From: JAZDJT01 sp043803845
Lineage (GTDB): Bacteria; Patescibacteriota; Minisyncoccia; Minisyncoccales; GCA-002788555
NCBI GenBank assembly: GCA_043803845.1
Contig: JAZDJT010000031.1
Span: 1 to 6,179, forward strand
DNA length: 6,179 bases
Reading direction: 5' to 3'
Position numbers and translations under genes: made by a program. Under the pieces are notes generated by a model that saw nothing but the letters and a program-made list of their open reading frames with translations, did not search any database and was not told the DNA's origin. Shown in pieces: positions 1 to 5,886 of this stretch (its first letter is position 1; each line of letters starts with the position of its first letter).

Positions 1-1
1 A

Positions 2-988
2 CACAACATCCAGACAAGGCTGATGGCCATCAAGAAAGGATTGAAACTTAACGAGTACGGTGTTTTCAGGGGTAAGAAAATGTTAGTGAGCGATTCGGAG
101 GAGAAAGTCTATGAAATTTTAGGCATTCCCTGGATGGAACCAGAGTTAAGGGAAAACAGGGGAGAACTTCAAGCCGCCCTTTTGCAGGCTCGGGGCAAGA
201 AAGGAGTTTTGCCCAAAATTATTGGATATGACGGCATAAGGGGCGACTTGCACTGCCATTCCAGTTGGGCCGGCCAAGCCAATTCCGTTGAGGAGATAAT
301 GGAAACGGCAAAGGAGATGGGATATGAATATATCGGCATCCCCGATCACACGAAGTTTCTGAAGATAGAGCACGGTTTAAATGAAGAACAATTGCTTTCT
401 CAGGGGAAAGAGATAGAGAAGATTAACTCCCGCCTTCGCCAAGGCTTCGACGGGCAAGCAAAACTTAAAAAGCAAAACTCGAATTTTAGAATTTTACACG
501 GTTGCGAGGCGAACATCTTAGAAGACGGACGCATCGATATAAAAGATAAGATTCTTCAAAAACTGGATTATGTCATTGCTGGCGTGCACTCTCGTTTCAA
601 AATGAGAGAGGACCAAATGACAGAGAGGATAACAAAAGCAATGAGAAATTCCAACGTGGATATCATCTCTCATCCGACCGGCAGGCTTTTGCAGCGCCGC
701 GACGAATACAAGATTAACCTGGAAAAGATACTAAAAGTTGCTAAAGAGACCGGAACCGTCCTGGAGATCGACTCTTATCCCGAACGTCTCGATTTAAACG
801 ACGTAAATATTAAAAAAGCCAAAGAAGTCGGAGTGAAGATGGTGATAAACACCGACTCCCATCAAAGAGGACAGCTAAGGCATATGGAGCTTGGAATCGC
901 CCAGGCGCGTCGCGGTTGGGCCGAGAAAAAAGACATAATTAATTCTCATTCGCTGGAAAAAATGTTAAAATTTTTGAAACAACATTAA
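2..988 (+). CDS. polX: DNA polymerase X family protein, C-terminal part with PHP nuclease domain (5' end outside window)
   Basis: PolX enzymes fill short gaps in base-excision repair, and their C-terminal PHP domain supplies metal-dependent 3'-5' exonuclease and AP-site activity. The frame is open from base 2 and reads HNIQTRLMAIKKGLKLNEYG, which is the end of the polymerase-beta-like region. The ATG at base 23 is therefore internal, and the true start lies upstream. The 328 visible residues contain the ELRENRGE linker (about 47-54) and then the PHP domain. Candidate metal ligands are H84 and H86 (DLHCH), D115-H116, E169 (GCEANI), H196 (GVHS), H224 (SHPTGRLL), and D285 and H287 (TDSH). ARRGWAEKKD near the C-terminus is also typical of PolX. 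The aspartate usually found after the HxH motif is Ala90 here. Residues about 143-160 are an extra in-frame stretch encoded by a palindromic repeat. The gene ends 29 bases before the phosphohexomutase gene. Family assignment is firm; nuclease activity is inferred. Confidence 0.93.
   Translation, partial: HNIQTRLMAIKKGLKLNEYGVFRGKKMLVSDSEEKVYEILGIPWMEPELRENRGELQAALLQARGKKGVLPKIIGYDGIRGDLHCHSSWAGQANSVEEIMETAKEMGYEYIGIPDHTKFLKIEHGLNEEQLLSQGKEIEKINSRLRQGFDGQAKLKKQNSNFRILHGCEANILEDGRIDIKDKILQKLDYVIAGVHSRFKMREDQMTERITKAMRNSNVDIISHPTGRLLQRRDEYKINLEKILKVAKETGTVLEIDSYPERLDLNDVNIKKAKEVGVKMVINTDSHQRGQLRHMELGIAQARRGWAEKKDIINSHSLEKMLKFLKQH
429..459 (+). repeat. Palindromic repeat inserted in frame in polX (encodes RLRQGFDGQA)
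   Basis: This GC-rich stretch reads CCCGCCTTCGCC, AAGGCTTCGACGGGC, AAGC. Its outer arms, CCCGCC (429-434) and GACGGG (449-454), pair except at c433/a450; a G at 450 would make a perfect six-pair stem. Inside, GCCTT (433-437 region) and AAGGC (441-445) are also complementary. It is translated as part of PolX and falls between KEIEKIN and FRILHGCEANI, where PolX proteins usually have only a few variable residues. The same peptide (RLRQGF/Y-G-GQA) is, from memory, seen inserted in many unrelated Parcubacteria proteins. That makes this probably one copy of a dispersed element rather than part of the PolX fold. Only one copy was seen in the window. The boundaries are approximate; the whole inserted segment may run to about 481. 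Confidence 0.6.
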
Positions 989-1017
989 TTCTGAAAAAGA
1001 CGAAAGACAAAGAAAAT

Positions 1018-2376
1018 ATGAAAACCAATCCCAACATTTTCAGGGCTTACGATATACGAGGAATTTATAAAAAAGACTTTGATGAGGAAAGTTTTAAAAA
1101 AATCGGTTTCATTTTAGGTAAAACCAGAGAAAGATTTCTGGTTGGAAACGATATCCGTGAATCTGGCGCAAGTTTGTCAAAAGCATTAATCTCCGGACTT
1201 TTAAGCGGCGGAGCGAGAGTTGTGTCGGCGGGCACGGGTTCGCTCGGTCAGATTCTTTTTTCAGGCTTAAAATCCAAAACCGACAAGACCTTGTTTATCA
1301 CCGCTTCTCATCTTACTCCCGAATGGAACGGTTTAAAACCTTATTTTGGAGATGGGGAGCCGCTTTCCCAGGAAACTATTGAAAGCATAAGGGACCAAGT
1401 AGCGGTCATTAAAGATGGGACAACCGATACGGGCGAAACGGCCGTTGAAAAAGTAGATTTTAAAAGAGAATATCTCAATTTTTTACTAGACAAGTTTCCC
1501 TTGATAAAAAACAATAATTTAAAAGTAGTTTTGGACTGCGGCAACGGTAGCATGAGCCTGGCGACTCCCGAGATTTTCAAGGCATTCGGTTTTAATGTCA
1601 TAGAGCTTTTTTGCCAGCCGGATTCTAGTTTTCCAAACCGCCCTTCTGAACCGACGATTCCTGCGACAAAGGTTTTGCGAGAGAAAGTGATAGCCGAGAA
1701 GGCGGACTTTGGAGTAGCTTTTGACGGAGATGGAGACAGGGGGATAATAATCGACGACAAGGGGAAATATCTTACTGGTAATCAAGTCGGGATAATTTTG
1801 GGAAAAGATATCGTGCCACAGGCAAAAGAAAAAAAAGTGGTCCAGACAATTGCCTGCTCAATGTCGGTCAGAGAAGAATTGAGATCGGTGGGAGCAAGGA
1901 TTATCGAGGTTCCGGTCGGAAACACTTATGTCATCTCGACTTGCAAAAAAGAAAAGGCTTGCATCGGAATTGAAGAAACGGGGCATATTGTTATGACTGA
2001 TTATTTTTTGTTTGATGATGCGATTTTAATTCCTTTAAAGATCGCCGAGATTATTCTAAAAGCGAGAAAAAGATTATCCGACTTGGTAAGTCAAATCAGG
2101 ATTTACCCATTTGAGGGGGAGATTCCTTTTCAGTGTGACGATGAAATCAAATTCGATATCATAAAAAAGTTAACAAGGGATTTTAAAAAGAAATTTAACA
2201 ACGTAAACACTTTAGATGGGGTGAAAGTGAACTTTGGTGACAGTTGGATTTTAATCAGACCGTCAAATACCTCCCCGAAAGTGAATTTCTACGTCGAAGC
2301 CAGGACCCAGGAAAAATTTAATACTTTGAAACAAGAATTTAATAAAATTTTACAAGAAAAAATATGCAAGCAGTAA
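1018..2376 (+). CDS. Phosphomannomutase/phosphoglucomutase family phosphohexomutase
   Basis: This cytoplasmic alpha-D-phosphohexomutase interconverts hexose-6-phosphate and hexose-1-phosphate. The 452 residues match the usual length of the ManB/AlgC family, and all four active-site loops are visible. They are FRAYDIRG near the N-terminus (about 9-16), the phosphoserine loop TASH (Ser97), the metal loop DGDGDR (236-241), the sugar-specificity loop EETGH (319-323), and the phosphate loop RPSNTSP (414-420). The catalytic loop reads TASHLTPEWNG rather than the common TASHNPPEYNG, and the phosphate loop has SP where EP is usual. RPSNT favours phosphomanno/phosphoglucomutase over GlmM, which usually has RPSGT, but the substrate cannot be fixed from sequence. 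The ATG at 1018 sits directly before KTNPNIFRAYDIRG and has no clear Shine-Dalgarno sequence. The 3' end overlaps the nucleotidyltransferase gene by 13 bases, which suggests co-transcription and perhaps translational coupling. Confidence 0.93.
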   Translation: MKTNPNIFRAYDIRGIYKKDFDEESFKKIGFILGKTRERFLVGNDIRESGASLSKALISGLLSGGARVVSAGTGSLGQILFSGLKSKTDKTLFITASHLTPEWNGLKPYFGDGEPLSQETIESIRDQVAVIKDGTTDTGETAVEKVDFKREYLNFLLDKFPLIKNNNLKVVLDCGNGSMSLATPEIFKAFGFNVIELFCQPDSSFPNRPSEPTIPATKVLREKVIAEKADFGVAFDGDGDRGIIIDDKGKYLTGNQVGIILGKDIVPQAKEKKVVQTIACSMSVREELRSVGARIIEVPVGNTYVISTCKKEKACIGIEETGHIVMTDYFLFDDAILIPLKIAEIILKARKRLSDLVSQIRIYPFEGEIPFQCDDEIKFDIIKKLTRDFKKKFNNVNTLDGVKVNFGDSWILIRPSNTSPKVNFYVEARTQEKFNTLKQEFNKILQEKICKQ

Positions 2377-3632
2377 TATTGGCAGCCGGTGATTCTTCGA
2401 GGTTTTGGCCGTTGAATAGTCGACACAAATCTCTTTTTAAAATAATGGGTTTTCCGTTGATCTACCATACTGTTGAAGGGTTAAGGAAGGTCGGAATCAA
2501 AGATGTCATCATAGTTCAAAAACCCACAAGAGAAATCGAGAGAGAGCTGAAGAATATTAACCTGGGCGTAAACATCAAATACGTCATCCAATCAGAGCCA
2601 AAAGGAATGGGTGACGCGGTCTTTAGGGCAAAGGATCTTTTAAAAGAGCCATTTTTTGTTTTAAACGGAGACGTCTTTAATAGCAGAGATATTCTAAAGA
2701 TAATAATTAAAAAATTTAAAGAGACAAAAGCCAAGGTAATTCTCGCCGGCCAGAAGACAAAAAATCCACAGATTTTTGGAATGATGAGACTAAAAAGGGA
2801 TAGAATTCTGGAAATAGTGGAAAAACCAAAGAAAGGCAAGGAGCCTTCAAACATCAAGGCAGTCGGTATATATCTTTTAAAACCGGATTTTTTTGATACC
2901 TACAAAAAAGTCAAGAGACGTCAATACGATTTTGAAGAGGCACTCTCTTTGTATATGAAAAAAAATGAGACAAAACTGGCTTTGATAGATATGAGAGAAG
3001 AAGAATCGCCGGGATTTTTGAAATATCCTTGGCATCTCTTTAACGCCAGAAAATATTTATTTGACAGGACTCTTAAAGGAAAAATTGAGAAATCTGCTAA
3101 GATTGCAAAAGACGTGAAAATTCAAGGTAAAGTTTATATCGGTAAGAACACAAAAATTTTCGAAGGAGCGGTTATTAAGGGACCTTGTTATATCGGGCCA
3201 AATTGCGTCATTGGTAACAACTCTCTGGTTCGCGAATACGTCAACCTGGAAGAAGGTGTTTTAATCGGGGCCTTTGCCGAAGTTACGCGCTCAATATTCC
3301 AGAAACAAGCCACCACTCACTCCGGCTTTTTCGGAGACTCTATCTTTGGACAGGACGTAAAGTTAGCCGCGGGTTGTATCACGGCGAATGTCAGAATTGA
3401 CAGGGGAGAAATAAAGTCCTCCGTTAAAGGTGAAAAAATAGGAACCGGTTTGAACTTCCTGGGTTGTATAATCGGAGAAAATACTCGCTCGGGCATACGC
3501 TGCTCTTTTATGCCGGGAGTTTTTGTGGGCTCAAATTCTATGATTGGCCCGTGTTCTTTAGTGTCAGAAAACGTTCCCAATGAAACGCTCTTTTATACTC
3601 AATTCAAAAATATCAAAAAGCCAAGGAGGTAA
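2364..3632 (+). CDS. Sugar-1-phosphate nucleotidyltransferase with C-terminal left-handed beta-helix (GlmU-like, archaeal-type)
   Basis: This protein probably activates a sugar-1-phosphate with an NTP, and may also acetylate an amino-sugar phosphate. The 422 residues have two parts. Residues 1 to about 230 form a nucleotidyltransferase domain with the signature LAAGDSSRFWPL (6-17), Lys22, and the metal-binding LNGD (100-103). Residues 241 to about 412 are hexapeptide repeats of a left-handed beta-helix (for example IGKNTKI, IGPNCVIGNNSLV). The helix includes TTHSGFFGDS with His319, which resembles the GlmU acetyltransferase histidine loop (GHLTYLGD). It is followed by a region like the archaeal bifunctional enzymes of the Sulfolobus ST0452 type (AAGCITANVRID, then FLGCIIGENTRSGI and MPGVFVG). 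The overlap with the phosphohexomutase gene suggests consecutive steps. If the sugar is GlcN-1-P the product would be UDP-GlcNAc; glucose or mannose nucleotides are alternatives. The start is ATG 2364, two codons before AVILAAG. The substrate is not resolved. Confidence 0.85.
   Translation: MQAVILAAGDSSRFWPLNSRHKSLFKIMGFPLIYHTVEGLRKVGIKDVIIVQKPTREIERELKNINLGVNIKYVIQSEPKGMGDAVFRAKDLLKEPFFVLNGDVFNSRDILKIIIKKFKETKAKVILAGQKTKNPQIFGMMRLKRDRILEIVEKPKKGKEPSNIKAVGIYLLKPDFFDTYKKVKRRQYDFEEALSLYMKKNETKLALIDMREEESPGFLKYPWHLFNARKYLFDRTLKGKIEKSAKIAKDVKIQGKVYIGKNTKIFEGAVIKGPCYIGPNCVIGNNSLVREYVNLEEGVLIGAFAEVTRSIFQKQATTHSGFFGDSIFGQDVKLAAGCITANVRIDRGEIKSSVKGEKIGTGLNFLGCIIGENTRSGIRCSFMPGVFVGSNSMIGPCSLVSENVPNETLFYTQFKNIKKPRR
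3623..3630 (+). promoter_or_regulatory. Perfect Shine-Dalgarno-like sequence with no usable start codon after it
   Basis: AAGGAGGT lies at the very end of the nucleotidyltransferase gene, where it overlaps the codons for its last arginines and the stop. It matches the anti-Shine-Dalgarno core exactly. No ATG, GTG or TTG follows at 5-12 bases; the next ATG (3654) opens only a three-codon frame, and the rtcB ATG is about 100 bases away. It may be chance, since AGG AGG encodes Arg-Arg, or a relic of another gene start. Confidence 0.25.
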
Positions 3633-3663
3633 AAAAGCTAATAAAAGATATAAATGCCTTTGT

Positions 3664-3690
3664 AAAAACGCCAGAAAGCGTTTTTTCTTT
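3664..3690 (+). terminator. Probable rho-independent terminator after the sugar-nucleotide genes
   Basis: AAAAACGC (3664-3671) and GCGTTTTT (3678-3685) are perfectly complementary around the six-base loop CAGAAA. The hairpin runs into a T-rich tail (TTTTTTCTTTT). The stem has only three G-C pairs, so it is modest. It lies 32 bases after the nucleotidyltransferase stop codon and just upstream of the rtcB promoter, which is where a transcription-unit boundary would be expected. Confidence 0.6.
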
Positions 3691-3693
3691 TAA

Positions 3694-3722
3694 TTTACAA
3701 AAAGATAGATTTTCTTTAGAAT
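3694..3722 (+). promoter_or_regulatory. Sigma70-like promoter for rtcB giving a near-leaderless transcript
   Basis: The -35 box TTTACA (3694-3699) and the -10 box TAGAAT (3717-3722) each match the consensus at five of six positions and are exactly 17 bases apart. Only eight bases separate the -10 box from the rtcB ATG at 3731, so transcription would begin at or within a base or two of the start codon. No Shine-Dalgarno sequence precedes that ATG, which agrees with leaderless initiation. Confidence 0.6.
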
Positions 3723-3730
3723 CAGAATGT

Positions 3731-5176
3731 ATGATTAGTAAAAAGGATTTTAGAAAGATAAGCGATTGGCTTTGGGAGATACCCAAAAATTTCAGGAAGG
3801 GGATGCGTGTTCCGGCGAGGATTTATGTTGACGAGAAGATGCTTGATGACGCGCTCCAAGATAGGTCGGTGGAGCAGCTGATTAACCTGACTTTTTTGCC
3901 CGGCATTCAAAAATATAGTTTAGCGCTTCCCGACGTCCACGAGGGTTACGCCTCGCCGATTGGCGGAGTCGCCGCGATTAAGGCAGAAGACGGCGTTATC
4001 TCGCCTGGCGTTTGCGGTTACGACATCAACTGCGGAATGAAGCTTTTAAAATCCGATTATTCCGAAGAAGACTTAAACCCTTTTTTGGAAGATTTGGCTA
4101 GTCAAATCCAGCGGGAAGTGCCATCGGGATTGGGTCAGGGAAGAAAGATAAAGTTGGGTATCAGAGATATAGACAGAATTTTAGAGCAAGGTGCCAAGGA
4201 GTTAGTTGAGCAGGGCTATGGAGTTGAAGAAGATTTGGAAAACTGCGAATCTAATGGGAGACTGTCTTTCGCCGACGCCTCCTGCGTTTCCAACCATGCC
4301 AAAGAAAGGGGACGTGATCAGATAGGAACTCTGGGTTCGGGGAATCATTTTCTGGAGATTCAAAAAGTGAAAGAGGTTTTTAACGAAAAAGCCGCAAAAG
4401 CTTTCGGGCTCTTTTTGAACCAAGTAGTGGTGATGATTCACACGGGGTCGCGGGGCCTGGGTCATCAGATTGCCACTGATTATTTAAGGATGATGATGCC
4501 CGCCATGGAAAGGTATAAGATAAGTGTTCCCGACAGGGAATTTGCCTGCGTTCCTTTTAATTCAAAAGAGGGCCAGCGATATTTTTCAGCTATGGCCTGC
4601 GGAGCTAACTTTGCTTGGTCGAACCGTCAAATGATCGCCTATTTTGTAAGGAAATCCTGGAGAAGTGTTTTGGGTAAAAATAATCCCGATTTAACACCGC
4701 TTTATGATGTTGCTCACAATATTATCAAAAAAGAAAAATATTTGATTAACAAAAAAGAAATAGAAGTTATAGTTCACCGCAAGGGCGCGACCAGGGCTTT
4801 TCCGCCTCAGAGTCAAGAAATACCAAAGAGATATCGTGAGTTTGGCCAGCCGGTTTTGATACCCGGTTCAATGGGCACCGCCTCATATGTTTTAATTGGA
4901 AGAAAAAAAGGAGAGGAATCGTTTTTTTCGGCTTGCCATGGCAGTGGCAGGACGATGAGCCGTCACGCCGCGATGAAACAGATTAATGCCTCAAAGCTCA
5001 TTGAAGACTTAGAACAAAAGGGGATTCTGGTAAAACATAAGGGTCTTCGAGGCATCGCCGAGGAAGCGCCCCAGGCCTATAAAAACGTTGAAGATGTGGT
5101 TAATGTGGTTCATCAAGCTGGTCTTGCCGAAAAAGTTGTAAAATTAGTGCCGTTGGCAGTGATTAAGGGGGAATGA
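3731..5176 (+). CDS. rtcB: RtcB-family RNA ligase (3'-phosphate/5'-hydroxyl RNA ligase)
   Basis: RtcB joins RNA ends bearing a 2',3'-cyclic or 3'-phosphate to a 5'-hydroxyl, using GTP and Mn2+, in tRNA splicing and RNA repair. The 481 residues match the usual length, and the recognised active-site motifs are all present. In order they are PDVHEGYASPIGG, GYDINCG (D98, C101), GTLGSGNHFLEIQ (N205, H206), HTGSRGLGHQ (H237), DVAHNI (H329), HRKGATRAFPP, PGSMGTASY, and CHGSGRTMSR. H403 in the last motif is the expected guanylylated histidine. The C-terminus, EEAPQAYKNVEDVVNVVHQAG, also fits. The start at 3731 gives KISDWLWEIP close to the N-terminus, as in relatives, and has its own promoter with almost no leader. 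The frame stays open upstream to 3584 but has no start codon there. No archease gene or RtcA is visible nearby. The gene ends in TGA. It appears to be a separate transcription unit. Confidence 0.97.
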   Translation: MISKKDFRKISDWLWEIPKNFRKGMRVPARIYVDEKMLDDALQDRSVEQLINLTFLPGIQKYSLALPDVHEGYASPIGGVAAIKAEDGVISPGVCGYDINCGMKLLKSDYSEEDLNPFLEDLASQIQREVPSGLGQGRKIKLGIRDIDRILEQGAKELVEQGYGVEEDLENCESNGRLSFADASCVSNHAKERGRDQIGTLGSGNHFLEIQKVKEVFNEKAAKAFGLFLNQVVVMIHTGSRGLGHQIATDYLRMMMPAMERYKISVPDREFACVPFNSKEGQRYFSAMACGANFAWSNRQMIAYFVRKSWRSVLGKNNPDLTPLYDVAHNIIKKEKYLINKKEIEVIVHRKGATRAFPPQSQEIPKRYREFGQPVLIPGSMGTASYVLIGRKKGEESFFSACHGSGRTMSRHAAMKQINASKLIEDLEQKGILVKHKGLRGIAEEAPQAYKNVEDVVNVVHQAGLAEKVVKLVPLAVIKGE

Positions 5177-5212
5177 CAGTCAACAAATGGCGATGATCGA
5201 TGAAATAAATGA

Positions 5213-5241
5213 TTGAAGAAAGTATAAATTTTAGGTAAAAT
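5213..5241 (+). promoter_or_regulatory. Candidate promoter for the lemA-DUF2207 unit
   Basis: The -35-like TTGAAG (5213-5218, four of six consensus bases) is 17 bases from a -10-like TAAAAT (5236-5241, five of six). This would start transcription near 5248 and leave a leader of about 60 bases before lemA. The rest of the 134-base gap is AT-rich, with no clear terminator for rtcB. A second, weaker -35-like TTGAAT (5275-5280) has no good -10 partner. This call rests on consensus matching alone in AT-rich DNA. Confidence 0.4.
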
Positions 5242-5310
5242 CTTTAAAGAAGAATCCGCAAAGGTCGAAAATCTTTGAATTAAATCCCAAATTTAACTCA
5301 ATTGTATTCT

Positions 5311-5868
5311 ATGTCACAAATAATCTATATCATTTTAATTATCATTGCCGTTTTAGTTTTCTGGATAATCGCTACGTTCAACAGCCTTGTCATACTTCGC
5401 AGTAGAACCAAAGAAGCCTGGGTAGATATCGACGTCCAGTTAAAAAGGAGATACGATTTGATTCCTAACTTGGTTGAAACTACCAAAGGCTATGCGACGC
5501 ATGAAAGAGAGCTATTTGAGAAGGTGAGCGAGGCCAGGAGTAGGGCGATGGGAGCAACTAGCGTAAAAGAGAAGGGAGAGGCGGAGAATGCTTTATCGGG
5601 GACTCTCAAGACTTTATTTGCGGTAGCGGAAAATTACCCAGAGCTAAAAGCTTCAACCAACTTTCTGGAACTTCAGCGGGAGCTAACAGACACGGAAGAT
5701 AAAATTCAGGCGGCGCGCCGCTTTTATAATGGCAACGTCAGAGACCTTAATATCAGAATAGAAAGCTTTCCGGCCAACATAATTGCATCTATGCTTGATT
5801 TCAAGAAGATGGAATTCTTCGAAATCGGGACGCCCGGAGAGAGAGAACCGGTGAAAGTCAAATTTTAA
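5311..5868 (+). CDS. lemA: LemA family membrane-anchored protein
   Basis: LemA proteins are small envelope proteins, anchored by one N-terminal helix, with a coiled helical domain; their biochemical role is poorly defined. The 185 residues fit the family length. Residues 3-23 are a strongly hydrophobic segment (IIYIILIIIAVLVFW). The family hallmark follows: FNSLVILRSR (23-32), then EAWVDIDVQLKRRYDLIPNL (35-54), with GYATHE and RFYNGNVRDLN further on. The C-terminal part, FPANIIASM, also matches. The ATG at 5311 is chosen because it places the membrane helix at the very N-terminus; an in-frame TTG at 5302 would add only three residues. No Shine-Dalgarno sequence is visible for either start. 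The gene is 18 bases upstream of a DUF2207 gene, a common pairing, so the two products may work together at the membrane. Confidence 0.95.
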   Translation: MSQIIYIILIIIAVLVFWIIATFNSLVILRSRTKEAWVDIDVQLKRRYDLIPNLVETTKGYATHERELFEKVSEARSRAMGATSVKEKGEAENALSGTLKTLFAVAENYPELKASTNFLELQRELTDTEDKIQAARRFYNGNVRDLNIRIESFPANIIASMLDFKKMEFFEIGTPGEREPVKVKF

Positions 5869-5886
5869 GCAGTAAAAAATTCCTTT

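Noticed and set aside
23..25. ATG at 23 as the start of a standalone PHP-domain gene
   Set aside because: The frame continues upstream to the window edge, and HNIQTRL before it matches the PolX polymerase region, so this methionine is internal.
1341..1785. Reverse-strand open frames opposite the phosphohexomutase gene
   Set aside because: They lie opposite a gene with all its active-site motifs, and their translations show no recognisable family or start signal. They are shadows.
4202..4465. Reverse-strand open frame opposite rtcB
   Set aside because: It is opposite highly conserved RtcB motifs, and the translation looks like noise.
5187..5216. Tiny frame (ATG GCG ATG, nine codons) after rtcB
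   Set aside because: It has no ribosome binding site, is very short, and resembles no known leader peptide.
5241..5277. Short inverted repeats (TCTTTAAAGA; CAAAG and CTTTG) in the rtcB-lemA gap as a terminator or operator
   Set aside because: The stems are weak, AT-rich and without a T-tract, so there is not enough to call either.
5713..5724. GC-rich palindrome GCGGCGCGCCGC inside lemA
   Set aside because: It encodes the Ala-Ala-Arg-Arg expected at this place in the family and has no second copy, so it is probably codon coincidence.
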